Below are positions 25,728 through 35,404 of a stretch of DNA of 64,000 bases, one piece after another (position 1 is the stretch's first letter; the number at the start of each line of letters is the position of its first letter). Position numbers and translations under genes: made by a program. Location of the stretch: the NCBI GenBank assembly GCA_954871525.1, contig OX940861.1, positions 7,548,842-7,612,841 on the forward strand. The letters are read 5' to 3'. This stretch comes from Parietaria judaica (taxonomy: Eukaryota > Streptophyta > Magnoliopsida > Rosales > Urticaceae). The notes under the pieces are model-generated. The model worked only from the letters and a program-made list of their open reading frames with translations, was not told the DNA's origin and ran no database searches.

Positions 25728-26878
25728 TCAGATTCGGCACACAGTAGACATCTGAGATGAATTGATGACTGATACCTTCGATTCATCTCCGAAAGAGACG
25801 TTTCCGGTCACCGCTTTGTTGAGCTCCACGAACATGTTTCTTTGTCCACACATGTGATTGCTTGCTCCGGTATCAAGGTACCATATGCTCTCTTCTCTGA
25901 CGTTCTCTGCGCGTGCCATTAGTAAGGTGCCTTCTACTCCGCTTTTGTCTTCGACAAAGTTGGCCTTTTCTTCAACGTTCCTTGGAAATCTGCACTCCGA
26001 AGCATAGTGTCCGAACTTGTTGCAGTTGTGGCATTTGATGTGGGATTTATCGTATCTCCGCCATATAGTTCCTCTTCCACGGCCTCTTGTTGCTTGTAAA
26101 CTCTGGCTTCGTTCTCCATTGTTGAAATTGTTGTTGTGAAAACCTCCTCTTCCTCTTCCTCGTCCTTGTCCACGTCCTCTTCCTCTTTGGCCTCTATTGT
26201 TGCCAAAGTTTGCTTCCTTCAAGTTAAGTTGAAGTAGTTGTTCTTTATCCTCCTTTTGTCTTTGCTTCATCTTTTTCTTTTCTTCATATGCTTGCAAGGA
26301 ACCCATGAGTTTCTCAATCGTCATGGTTTCCAAATCCTTCGTTTCTTCAATGGTGGTGACGATGAACTCGAAGCTTGTACTCAAGGTGCGAAAAATTTTC
26401 TCTATGACTTTAACTTCGCTAATTTCTTCACCATTTCTTCTCAATTGATTGACTATTGCCAATACTCTTGAGAAATAATCGGAAATTGATTCCGAATCCT
26501 CCATGAACAACCGCTCAAACTCACCTCTAAGATCGTTTGAAGACGAATCTTTTTAACTTGCTCAATCCCTTTGTTGCAAGTTCGTAGCTTCTCCCAAGCC
26601 TCCTTCGCCGTCGTTGCATTTGCTATCTTCTTGAATCCATCCTCATCAACCGCTTGGTAAATGAGGTAGATAGCTTTCTTGTCTCTCTTCCGTGAATCTC
26701 TCAAAGCTTCCCTTTGAGCTTGAGATAAACCAACATCTTCTTGCTCCTTATGGCCTTTCTCGACGACTTCCCACACGTCTTAAGCTCCAAGGAGCGCCTT
26801 CATATTGATACTCCAATTGTCGTAGTTGCTCTTGGTGAGCATAGGAACTTGAAAGGGAATCATTCCTTCGTTTGCCAT
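25728..26878 (-). pseudogene. copia gag and protease region, broken
   Basis: The gag frame begins at the ATG at 26878 (MANEGMIPF). An in-frame TAA interrupts it at 26780-26782, shortly after LTKSNYDNWSINMKALLG, and a frameshift follows near 26530. The nucleocapsid part has an RG-rich basic stretch and one zinc knuckle, CHNCNKFGHYASEC (CX2CX4HX4C). The aspartic protease motif is YLDTGASNHM. Gag would form the particle and the protease would cleave the polyprotein. The lesions make this copy non-coding. Confidence 0.9.
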
Positions 26879-26890
26879 TTCGATCTTATG

Positions 26891-26902
26891 GCTCTGATAC
26901 CA
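26891..26902 (-). other. Primer-binding site (initiator tRNA-Met type)
   Basis: The complement reads TGGTATCAGAGC, the standard plant copia primer-binding site complementary to the 3' end of initiator tRNA-Met, three bases downstream of the 5' LTR. Confidence 0.92.
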
Positions 26903-26905
26903 CTT

Positions 26906-27306
26906 TGTTGGGAAGTATATTGGAGAAGATGGAACTTTTAGTGGGAAAGAATAAACTTGTATTGTATTGATCACTTGGCTTGGTTTTTCTTAGTTACAAA
27001 ATGGTGGGAGGAAGTCTCTATTTATAGACTTCAATGGAGACTTCTAGATAGTACATGAATTACATGATTACTTTAGGACTTAGTAGAGTATTCTAGAACA
27101 TCTAACTAATACAAGACTTATCTAGAACTTCTAAAACATACAAGATAATTCTAGACTCCTTACATATTACAAGAGTATTCTAGAAGTCTAGTAATTACAA
27201 GACCCTTCTAGAAACTTACATATTAAAAGAACTCTAGAAACTAGTAAATACTAGGATACACTAGAAAATTCTAGAGACTTAATAAATCAAGTTTATATTT
27301 TCAACA
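26906..27306 (-). repeat. 5' LTR of the copia element, with HSE cores
   Basis: This LTR would carry the promoter. The TATA box (complement CTATAAATAGA) is at about 27016-27026. Upstream of it, in element orientation, are perfect two-unit heat-shock elements at 27091-27098, 27178-27185 and 27206-27213 (all TTCTAGAA) and at 27264-27271 (GAAAATTC). Several near matches (TCTAGA plus partial units) lie between them. Confidence 0.93.
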
Positions 27307-27311
27307 ATTAT

Positions 27312-27552
27312 AATGTTTAAATGTGAAAGCAGTTGCGTAGCTTTGAAATTATATACGAAATATGAAATTTTTTAGATGAAATACGAAATATATACGAAAT
27401 AAATAAAATTGAAAACATTACAATATAGGACTTGAGCTCAGGCCCTGGGGTGTCCATACCCTTGGAGAGGGAGCTTATACCATTTGCCGTGCGAGCAATG
27501 TTTGACTGCCGCTTTTTATTTTATTGCATGGTTATTGTCGTTTTTAGATTTT
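27312..27552. other. Short spacer with a tRNA-like patch
   Basis: On the minus strand, about 27425-27490 contains a B-box-like GAGCTCAAGTCC and, upstream, GGTATAAGCTCC. This could be a tRNA-derived SINE remnant. No poly(A) tail or duplication supports it. Confidence 0.25.
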
Positions 27553-28135
27553 CACTACAAAAAATAAGGGTATCGGAGACTGGAAATTTAGTCTCTAATA
27601 CGTAAAAATCAGTCCCGAATTGGTATCGGAGACTGATTTTCAGTCACCCCGCCTAGTTATAACTGCTTTGCCCTAGATAGTTGTATTGGTAACTAAAATA
27701 CCAGTCTTGTTATATGATGCCATTAAGACTATCAACTAGTCTCGAATATGTATAAGTCAGTCCTCAATATGTCACCCGCTACCATGTCAATTCAGTCCCT
27801 AATACATTACTTTTGGGACTAAACCATTAGTCTCCGAAAATGCTTTATTTCAGTCCCTATTGTACACCTTTGGAGACTAAAAATCAGTCTTGAAACCATG
27901 TCTATTTTGCCCCAAAAACATTTCATGAGTTGCGAGATATCATGTCATTTCAGTCCCTAATAAGGTGTTTCTGGGACTGTGCATTAGTGTTTGATACCAC
28001 GTTATTTCAGTCCCCAACATGTTTCCATTAAGGACTGAAAATTAATCTCCAATACCATTTTATTTTAGTTCCTAATACAGTTTAGAATCTAAAAATCAGT
28101 CTTAATAATCAATATTTTCAGTCTCTAATATGTTT
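27553..28135 (+). mobile_element. CACTA-type terminus with subterminal repeats (one end only)
   Basis: The segment starts CACTACAAAAAATAAGGG, the hallmark end of En/Spm (CACTA) transposons. It continues with many diverged copies, on both strands, of words such as GGAGACTGA and CAGTCCCTAATA, typical subterminal transposase-binding repeats. The opposite terminus (ending GTAGTG) was not found downstream, so this is a truncated end. No transposase is visible. Confidence 0.65.
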
Positions 28136-29134
28136 TTTTTCTTTTTCAAAAACGGTATCCAATCCAAATTTACATAAATGTGAATAGTACATGTGTAAAT
28201 TATAAGTGAAACATAAAATTTACATGAAAGATATTTATATACATAAATGTCAATCCCTCGATGCGCTTTAATTCAATCACTACTTCTACGCAAACACTTC
28301 TAAGTATAACCAATGCTTTTTGTTGTTGTTCACCAATGAAATAAGCCTAACTGCATAAAAAAAAAAAAAAACGAATTAGGGAGTTCAAAGTTAGTGAGAG
28401 TAAACTTGAAAAATTAAACAGTTAAGCACTTTAAATTATATTCGCAAGCAAATGAGGAAATTAGTAAATAGCTAATTCAATGGCAATAAAGAACAAAGCA
28501 CTGATCAAGTATAAGTAAAGCAAGAAAAAAAGGCTCCTGTAAATTAGGATGAAGGAGAGAAGAGTTACAGTAGATCAATAATACAACGCAAGCAAAACAT
28601 TAAAAAATTAAAAAGGCTCACCGTGATTTTCCTCAAAAGCATTCCGGCTGTACTAAATAATAAGCTTTGTTTTTTTTTTTTGTCTTGAAATGAACGAAAT
28701 GGGAAAATAAAACTGAAAATTTTACTGTGTTATACCTCATACTTGATTAGAGCAACTCTCTGCACACATTACAAGCAAACAATAAGGAAACTATCAAATT
28801 TATAGAAAAAACTAAATGCGTGACCTTTACACAATGTGAACTTGATCAACAATGCCACTTATTTTTATACTAAATATATCTAATAATGTGAGTGCATTGT
28901 AGAGATAATTCACTTCATGACATGCATTATCACAATCGCTGAGATTAGGTTTTTGATATCTTTCTCATGGTGCTATTGTTTTTTTTTTTTTTTGTATTTT
29001 TGAATTTTTAGCTATTATGTGCTTACTTTGTGCTGGTTTATTTGAAGAAGTATTACACATTTCAGTATTATATTTAGAGTACTAAACAGTACGATAAAAC
29101 CTATTTTCATGATTGTTTCTTGAAATTTGAAAGA
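28136..29134. other. Intergenic stretch, nothing recognised
   Basis: About 1 kb with no supportable gene or repeat boundary. It may include the decayed interior of the adjacent CACTA element. Confidence 0.4.
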
Positions 29135-29143
29135 TTAAATATA

Positions 29144-30452
29144 GGGTAAACTGTGGCTAAAATACCCAAAGTTTAAAAAATTTGTACTTATATACCCAAT
29201 TTTTTTTTTTGGTGGCTAAAATGTCTAAACTTGCTTCCGTTAGTCAATTTGGTCTCTCCCGTCTATTTTCAATTTTTTCCGTTACTTCTGCCACGTAGAC
29301 TCGCCAGCCATGCCACGTCAGATGCTAAAAAATAAGGGTCATATGCGGCTAAAATACTCAAAGTTTGAAAATTTTGTACTTATATACCCAAAGTTTGAAA
29401 AATTTGTATTTATATACCCAAAGTTTGAACATTTTTGTACTTATATACACAATTACTTGAAACAATTCCACGTGTGACTTTATGCAAGGTTTTATTTTTG
29501 TTATTTGTTCGGCAAGTTTTTGGATGATTAGAGTTGCAAGAATGAATAAAAAACGACGCTCGGGAGAGAGAGAGAGCGGAACAAGCATCGCAGAACCATA
29601 GAGATGTTTAGGCAATATTTCTTTGACTGAATAATCAAGTATTTTGGGAAGTTTAGTTTCATATTTTGGTACTCCATAAAGATGTGATAATTTGGGGAGT
29701 TTACTTTTGATATTTTGGTACCACTTTGACTGATATTTTGGTACTCCACAGAGATGTCATATTTTGGAATATTTTGGTATTTTGAAAATGGTATGGTTTT
29801 ATATTTGGAATTGAGTGAATTTTTATTTTATAAGTTTAAAATCATTTACATCATTTATAATCGAAAATATAAGTTTATTTATGTTTTGATATTATCATAT
29901 TTTATTTATCGTTTGTAGTTGTAATTGTGTCGTTTCAATTGTTGTTAAAATTATGTTGTTTTCAGTTTTTATATGTCATTTTATATATTATTGTCGTTTT
30001 TAAATGTTGTGGAAATTGTGTCGTTTTTAGTTTTGTGTCATTATTAACCGGGCGTCGTTTTTTTTTATTCATTCTTTGCAACTCTAATCATCCAAAAACT
30101 TGCTGAACAATGAACAAAAATAAAACCTTGCACACATTCATACGTGGAATTGTTTTAAGTACATAAGATTGTATATAAGTACAAATTGTTCAAACTTTGG
30201 GTATATAAGTAAAAAAATAATAATTAAACTTTGGGTATTTTAGCCGTAGTTTACCCTTATTTTTTTAGCATTTGACGTGGCCTGGCTGGCGAGTCTACGT
30301 GGCAGAGAGTAACGGAAAAAATTGAAAATAAACGGGAGGGACTAAATCGACTAACATAAGCAAGTTTAGGCATTTTAGCCACACAAAAAAAAAAGATTGA
30401 GTATATAAGTACAAATTTTTCAAACTTTGGATATTTTAGCCGTAGTTTACCC
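29144..30452. mobile_element. Mutator-like foldback element with about 430-bp arms
   Basis: The ends are GGGTAAACTGTGGCTAAAATA and TTTTAGCCGTAGTTTACCC, flanked by the perfect 9-bp duplication TTAAATATA (29135-29143 and 30453-30461). The arms (about 29144-29570 and 30040-30452) are long inverted repeats. Each contains a second internal copy of the terminal motif (29336 and about 30256) and the shared GAGTTGCAAGAATGAATAA-type block. The central part is AT-rich and non-coding. The 9-bp duplication and long inverted arms are characteristic of MULEs. Confidence 0.88.
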
Positions 30453-30461
30453 TTAAATATA

Positions 30462-31011
30462 TATGTTTGCATTATATTGATTGTCTTTTAAAGATAAAGT
30501 TTAAAAAATTATAGAAAACGATGATGTAACTTGTAAGTGTCAATATTTTATAAAGATTAGTACGATATAATCTACTCCCGTAAATATTGTTTATTGAGTG
30601 GTTAATGAACTTCAATTAAGAATCTTACTCTAATTTGAGCAATAACATTTGCACAAAAATCATCGTATCAAACGATTTCTGGCAGTTAATTATCAATTAA
30701 GGATTCCTAATTTCAAAACAGAGGAAGTAAATAAGAAAAAAAGAGTTAATACGAATGAAACGGAGTGAGAGCCCAATGGCTCATGTAGACATGACACGCG
30801 TAATAATTTGGTACGTTGATAAAAAATCATGCATCCAAAGTCCAAACAAATACGAATAAAAAAGACAAAGAATAAGAAGAATCTATCCCCTAATATTGTC
30901 TCCATTCAAGCCATAATTAATTCTATCAACTTTAGTGTAATCTTTGGCAGCACATTTTTCGGACATTATCATATAATAAGAATCTTTATTATATATGATA
31001 CAATTGGAGGA

Positions 31012-31046
<35 letters not shown>

Positions 31047-31155
31047 CGAGAGTGGCATTATTAACTAAAATTGCATACGCTTATTATGCAGGACCTCACG
31101 TGGAGTCGTACAGTGTGTTTGAAGACATTTTTCTACTACTATGGTTTTTATGGCG
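30462..31155. other. AT-rich intergenic stretch
   Basis: No gene is supported. A (TA)n run lies at about 31014-31042; open frames here translate microsatellite sequence. Confidence 0.45.
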
Positions 31156-31380
31156 CACATTACTGGGGGCGGAGTAAGGATTTCTACAAGAGGGGGCAAA
31201 ATAAATTAAGTCGGAACTTTTATAATATGATATTAAAAGTATTTTTTATAATTATTTTTTATAAATCAATAAAATATTTAGTGATACAATTGTACGAAGA
31301 TTATTACATAATATATAATAAAATAATCTTTATATAAAGAGATTAATATTAATATAGAGATCATAAATATATATAAAAAA

Positions 31381-31851
31381 GGGTTAATGACGGCAAAAAT
31401 ACCCAAAGTTTGGTCAAAGAACCCCTAGTGTACCCAAAGTTTAAAAGTGGTGGCAAAAATACCTAAAGTCGTATTTGGGGAGTTGACCACTCCATTCTCG
31501 CAACGATGTTAACTTACCCGTTAACTCTGGCCACGTGGACAAACGTGGGTTGCTGACATAATAATTTTTGCCACGTGAATGAGCCCACATCAGCCTCGTT
31601 TACGACAAAACAAGGAATTAAACCTCTAATTAATACTATTTAACACAACTAATTGAACCCCAAATGATTACACTTAACAAAACAGATTTGTCCACGTGGA
31701 CAGAATTAACAGGTAAGTTAACGGCGTTACGAGAATGGAGTGGTCAACTCCCCAAATATGACTTTGGGTATTTTTGCCACCACTTTTAAACTTTGAGTAC
31801 ACGAGGGGTTCTTTGACTAAACTTTGGGTATTTTTGCCGTCATTAACCCTA
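31381..31851. mobile_element. Mutator-like MITE nested in the hAT element (471 bp)
   Basis: It starts GGGTTAATGACGGCAAAAA and ends TTTTTGCCGTCATTAACCC, with inverted arms. The flanks are the perfect 9-bp duplication TATAAAAAA (31372-31380 and 31852-31860). Arm words include GGCCACGTGG and AACGTGGGTTGCTGACA. It is the youngest insertion at this site because it interrupts the hAT element. Confidence 0.9.
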
Positions 31852-31936
31852 TAAAAAAAACAAGGTTGATGAGAATTGAACCCTGCTCTCGAAAGAGGAG
31901 AGATAGAGATTTAAAATTGAACTTTAATATCCACTA

Positions 31937-32080
31937 CACCACAATTTCAATTTTGTGTATTTTGATACATTTTATATATATTAATAAAACTGTATTATTA
32001 TTTTTATACACCACAATTTCAATTTTGTGTATTTTGATACATTTTATATATATTAATAAAACTGTATTATTATTTTTATT
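31937..32080. repeat. 72-bp tandem duplication, near identical
   Basis: Two copies starting at CACCACAATTTCAATTTTG (31937 and 32009) appear identical except at the last base. Such high identity in neutral AT-rich DNA indicates a recent slippage or repair duplication inside the hAT element. Confidence 0.85.
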
Positions 32081-32154
32081 AAAAATAACGCGTTTGAATC
32101 AAGTGAGGCGGCCGTCCTCGCTCGGGCCTTCATAAATCCGCCCCTGCACATTAA

Positions 32155-33227
32155 CATGTGCCATTTTTTGGTGCGTGGAAGCTGTATGTGCTATATATTA
32201 TATATTGCATTCATTTTAAGCAATTGGTCCCACCATTTTGTACGTCTAAACTGGTCTCAAGAGAGGCAATATCTCAGACCAAGAAGAGGATTGAATTATT
32301 AGCTAGGCCTCACCAAACTGCTAGAAAACCGGTATAAATTTATTTATTTTTTTAGGCTGCAAAGACAGTTTGAATGAATTTCGTTGATGTGATTTTAAAT
32401 TTGATAATAAACTAATTGAGTGGTCGTTAATTGTTGGGAGATTACTGGGACGGACCGACAAGAAGATCAAGAACTATTGGGACTCCCATTTGAGCAAAAA
32501 AAAAAAAAAAAAAAAGAAGCAAATGAAGATGCAAAACAGAACAACTTTTGAGTCCAAAGATGAGAATGCCAAAGCTAGCGAACGAGTCAGTGACTTTTGA
32601 GCCAAGAGAATCCAGAGAAGTAGACACTTCAAAAGGCATTGACTGCAATGTTAACGCTTATTAAAAGGCTTTCGATATTGTTGATCAACAAGATTTTCTT
32701 GCGTATTGTAGGAGCGACGAGCCTTTGAGTTTAGAGGGGATGAGTGATTTTTTAAATGGATGAGAGTTGGTTCTGTGATGCTTGACGATAATAAGTTTGT
32801 TGAATATTTTTAATTTTGGGGTTTGGATCGACTCATACGCAGTTTTAGGGTGTTAATGTTTTATGGGAGCTATAATTAGTAATGAGATTGAGTATTGGAG
32901 TGTTTGGCCCGAGGATATGCGGATTTGGCCCTTTTCTCAGGCAATAGTCCATATTTCATGTTTTGGTGTTTGTTTGAAGAACCCTTCGTTTTAGAAATAG
33001 CATAAAATAATGGCAATTTCTATATGGTTCGGGTATGAATTTGGCCATTTAATAGTCAGTTAATAGAAAATAAATTATTGCTCTAATCAAATAATAAATA
33101 ATAAAATATCATTGACTTAGAAAAAGCCTTTTTTTTTAATACGTTTTGATTTCTATTCAAATTCAAAAAACCGTTAAATTTTCTATTAAATTGAAGGAGA
33201 AAAAGCCAAATCAGCACTGAAATCATA
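32155..33227. other. Intergenic stretch, nothing recognised
   Basis: There is a poly(A) run at about 32497-32515. The frame at 32442-32648 (minus) has no recognisable domain. No gene is supported. Confidence 0.4.
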
Positions 33228-33236
33228 TATAAAGAA

Positions 33237-33696
33237 GGGCTAATGACGGCGAAAAATACCTAAAGTTTGGTCCAAGAACCCCTCGTGTACCCAAAGTTTA
33301 AAAGTGGAGGCAAAAGTACCCAAAGTCATATTTGGGGCGTTGACCACTCCATTCTCGTAACGCAGTTAACTTACCCGTTAACTCTGGCCACGTGGACAAA
33401 CGTGGGTTGCTGACATAGCAATTTTTTGCCACGTGGACGAGGCCAATTAGGGGTTTAATTCATTCTTTTGTCGTAAACGAGGCTGATGTGGGCTCGTGCA
33501 CGTGGCAAAAAGTTGCTATGTCAGCAACTCACGTTTGTCCACGTGGCCAGAGTTAACAGGTAAGTTAATTGCGTTACGAGAATGGAGTGGTCAACGCCCC
33601 AAATGTAACTTTGAGTACTTTTGCCACCACTTTTAGACTTTGGGTACACGAAGAGTTCTTTGACCAAAATTTAGATATTTTTGCCGTTATTAATCC
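33237..33696. mobile_element. Mutator-like MITE (460 bp)
   Basis: It starts GGGCTAATGACGGCGAAAA and ends TTTTTGCCGTTATTAATCC, with long inverted arms rich in CCACGTGG words. It is flanked by the perfect 9-bp duplication TATAAAGAA (33228-33236 and 33697-33705). Same family as 31381-31851. Confidence 0.9.
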
Positions 33697-33895
33697 TATA
33701 AAGAACTATTTATAATAGTTTCGTTACGATTTACGAATGGGCGAAATCCGCATATTCATGATTGTGCTAATTTTGGAACAAAATGGCCAAATTTGCCTAT
33801 AACTTCACTAACTCATAGGGCTCTCTTCCTTGTTTCCTTTTTCCCTTATAGTAATTTATCGAGCGATTTATGAAGAATATGCGTTATTAAAGTAA

Positions 33896-34363
33896 GGGTA
33901 AATTGCGGCAATAATGCACAACCTTTGGTCAACAAGGATTTTAGGTCCCCAACCTTTCAAAGTGTTGGCAAAAATGCACAACGTACGTTGACCGTGAAAT
34001 TCGTTGGTCCTTTGGTTAATAATGTTAACTTGTGCTGATGTGGCATCATGTTATTGCCAAATGGATAGCCAACTGGACATGAGGTGTCAAGTGTAACATT
34101 ACTTAACATAACTTAATAGGGTAAATTGCAGTATATCCGTAGTTTAGGTTATGTTAATTAATGTTAAACTTGTCATCTCCTACCCAATTGGCTATCCATT
34201 TGACAATAATACGATGTCACATCAGCACAGTTAACGCCCTTACCAGAAGGACCAACAATTTTCACGGTCAACACAGGTTGTGCATTTTTGCCAACACTTT
34301 GAAAGATTGGGGACCTAAAACCCCTGTTTACTAAAGGATGTGCATTATTGCCGCAATTTACCC
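33896..34363. mobile_element. Mutator-like MITE, GGGTAAATTGCGGCAA subtype (468 bp)
   Basis: It starts GGGTAAATTGCGGCAATAA and ends TTATTGCCGCAATTTACCC, with inverted arms extending at least 120 bp. It is flanked by the perfect 9-bp duplication TTAAAGTAA (33887-33895 and 34364-34372). It shares the terminal design but not the full arm sequence of the neighbour at 33237, so it is a related subfamily. It lies about 250 bp beyond the stop codon of the P450 gene. Confidence 0.9.
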
Positions 34364-34579
34364 TTAAAGTAATTTATTTGTTTTTCCCGTTCATTTGATT
34401 TGAAACTTTCAGATGCTCTGTTTGGACCGTCAAACGACATAAATAGTTCAAGTCGTTTATCTTCAAACATAATAATTAATTCACATTAAATCCCATCTCA
34501 CAATGGCAGACTTATTATACACACATGAGTATAAGGACTTATGAGTCAAATATTTTCTGTCCATTGTTATTTATTACTA

Positions 34580-34580
<1 letters not shown>

Positions 34581-34611
<31 letters not shown>
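34581..34611. repeat. (TA)n microsatellite in the P450 3' UTR
   Basis: An alternating TA run, broken by one CA, begins about five bases beyond the stop codon of the P450 gene. It would therefore be transcribed in the 3' untranslated region. Confidence 0.8.
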
Positions 34612-34615
34612 TATA

Positions 34616-35358
34616 TCAGAGTCTGCGGAGAATTACAGGAGCTCCGTGCTGTGGCTGAAGAACGATGACAGCGCAAGGAGCGTGGACGTACGAAGGAGCA
34701 AGCTGAAACGAAAAGCTCTGCAGAATCATGGCGAGAGCCAGCTTGGTCTCCAGCAGAGCGAAGCTCTGACCAAGGCATGTTCGCGGGCCCCACCCGAAGG
34801 GGAAGAAGGCGATCCGGTCGCTGCGATCGCCCCTCCTCACGATCGCCGTCCCCACCACTCCGTCCGAGAATCTCTCCGGGTTGAACTGCGCCGCGTCATC
34901 CCCCCAGAACTTGGGGTCGTGATGGAGCGATAGCATGTTCAGGAATATCTCCGTTCCCGCAGGGATCGACACTCCCGATCCGACGGTCGTTCTCGCTTTC
35001 GCGTGCCTGTGCACGCTGCACACCGGAGGGTAGAGCCTGAGGACCTCGTTCACTATCATCGTTACCTGGTCACAATATAGAAGACTTAGACTAGTTCAAG
35101 TGATTGAATATTTGAAATAAAAACACTTGTTGAAGCCCTTACATTATAAATTTTGTTCAAATTTACCTTTTTTAATTATTACTATATTTGTGTACATCAA
35201 TAATATTTTAGAAGAAATTGAATAAGGAAATATAATATCCCTATATAAGAAGATAAAAAAAACCATAGATAATATTGCTCTTATCTGACTCAATACTTAT
35301 CTGTTTGATTTAGACTTGAATTGAGCGTGACGTGTTCCAATATCTTATTTTTTAAAAA

Positions 35359-35404
<46 letters not shown>

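Larger units (their letters stand above)
22506..27306 (-). mobile_element. Ty1/copia LTR retrotransposon, complete but defective
   Basis: Two 401-bp LTRs (22506-22906 and 26906-27306) share TGTTG...CAACA ends and are flanked by the 5-bp duplication ATTAT (22501-22505 and 27307-27311). A primer-binding site for initiator tRNA-Met and a polypurine tract sit in the expected places, fixing the minus orientation. The internal order gag, protease, integrase, reverse transcriptase, RNase H defines Ty1/copia. By eye the LTRs differ at six positions, about 1.5 percent, so insertion is fairly recent. The coding region nevertheless has several frameshifts, two in-frame stops and a small deletion, so this copy cannot make its own proteins. 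The LTRs carry repeated heat-shock-element cores. Confidence 0.95.
31164..32146. mobile_element. hAT-type element carrying a nested MULE
   Basis: The left end is TGGGGGCGGAG and the right end on the other strand is CAGGGGCGGAT, a classic hAT terminus. The flanks are CACATTAC (31156-31163) and CACATTAA (32147-32154), an 8-bp duplication with one mismatch. The Mutator-like element at 31381-31851 is inserted inside, so the original element was about 500 bp. Near 31861-31945 the minus strand shows tRNA-like A and B boxes. A 72-bp near-perfect tandem duplication lies at 31937-32080. No transposase. Confidence 0.8.

Noticed and set aside
29336..30256. Independent MULE nested within the foldback element
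   Set aside because: The flanking bases are inverted complements belonging to the outer arms, not a direct 9-bp duplication, so it is part of the composite arm.
34541..34933. 130-codon plus-strand frame opposite P450 exon 5
   Set aside because: It starts in the (TA)n run and is antisense to the haem-binding exon; no independent support.
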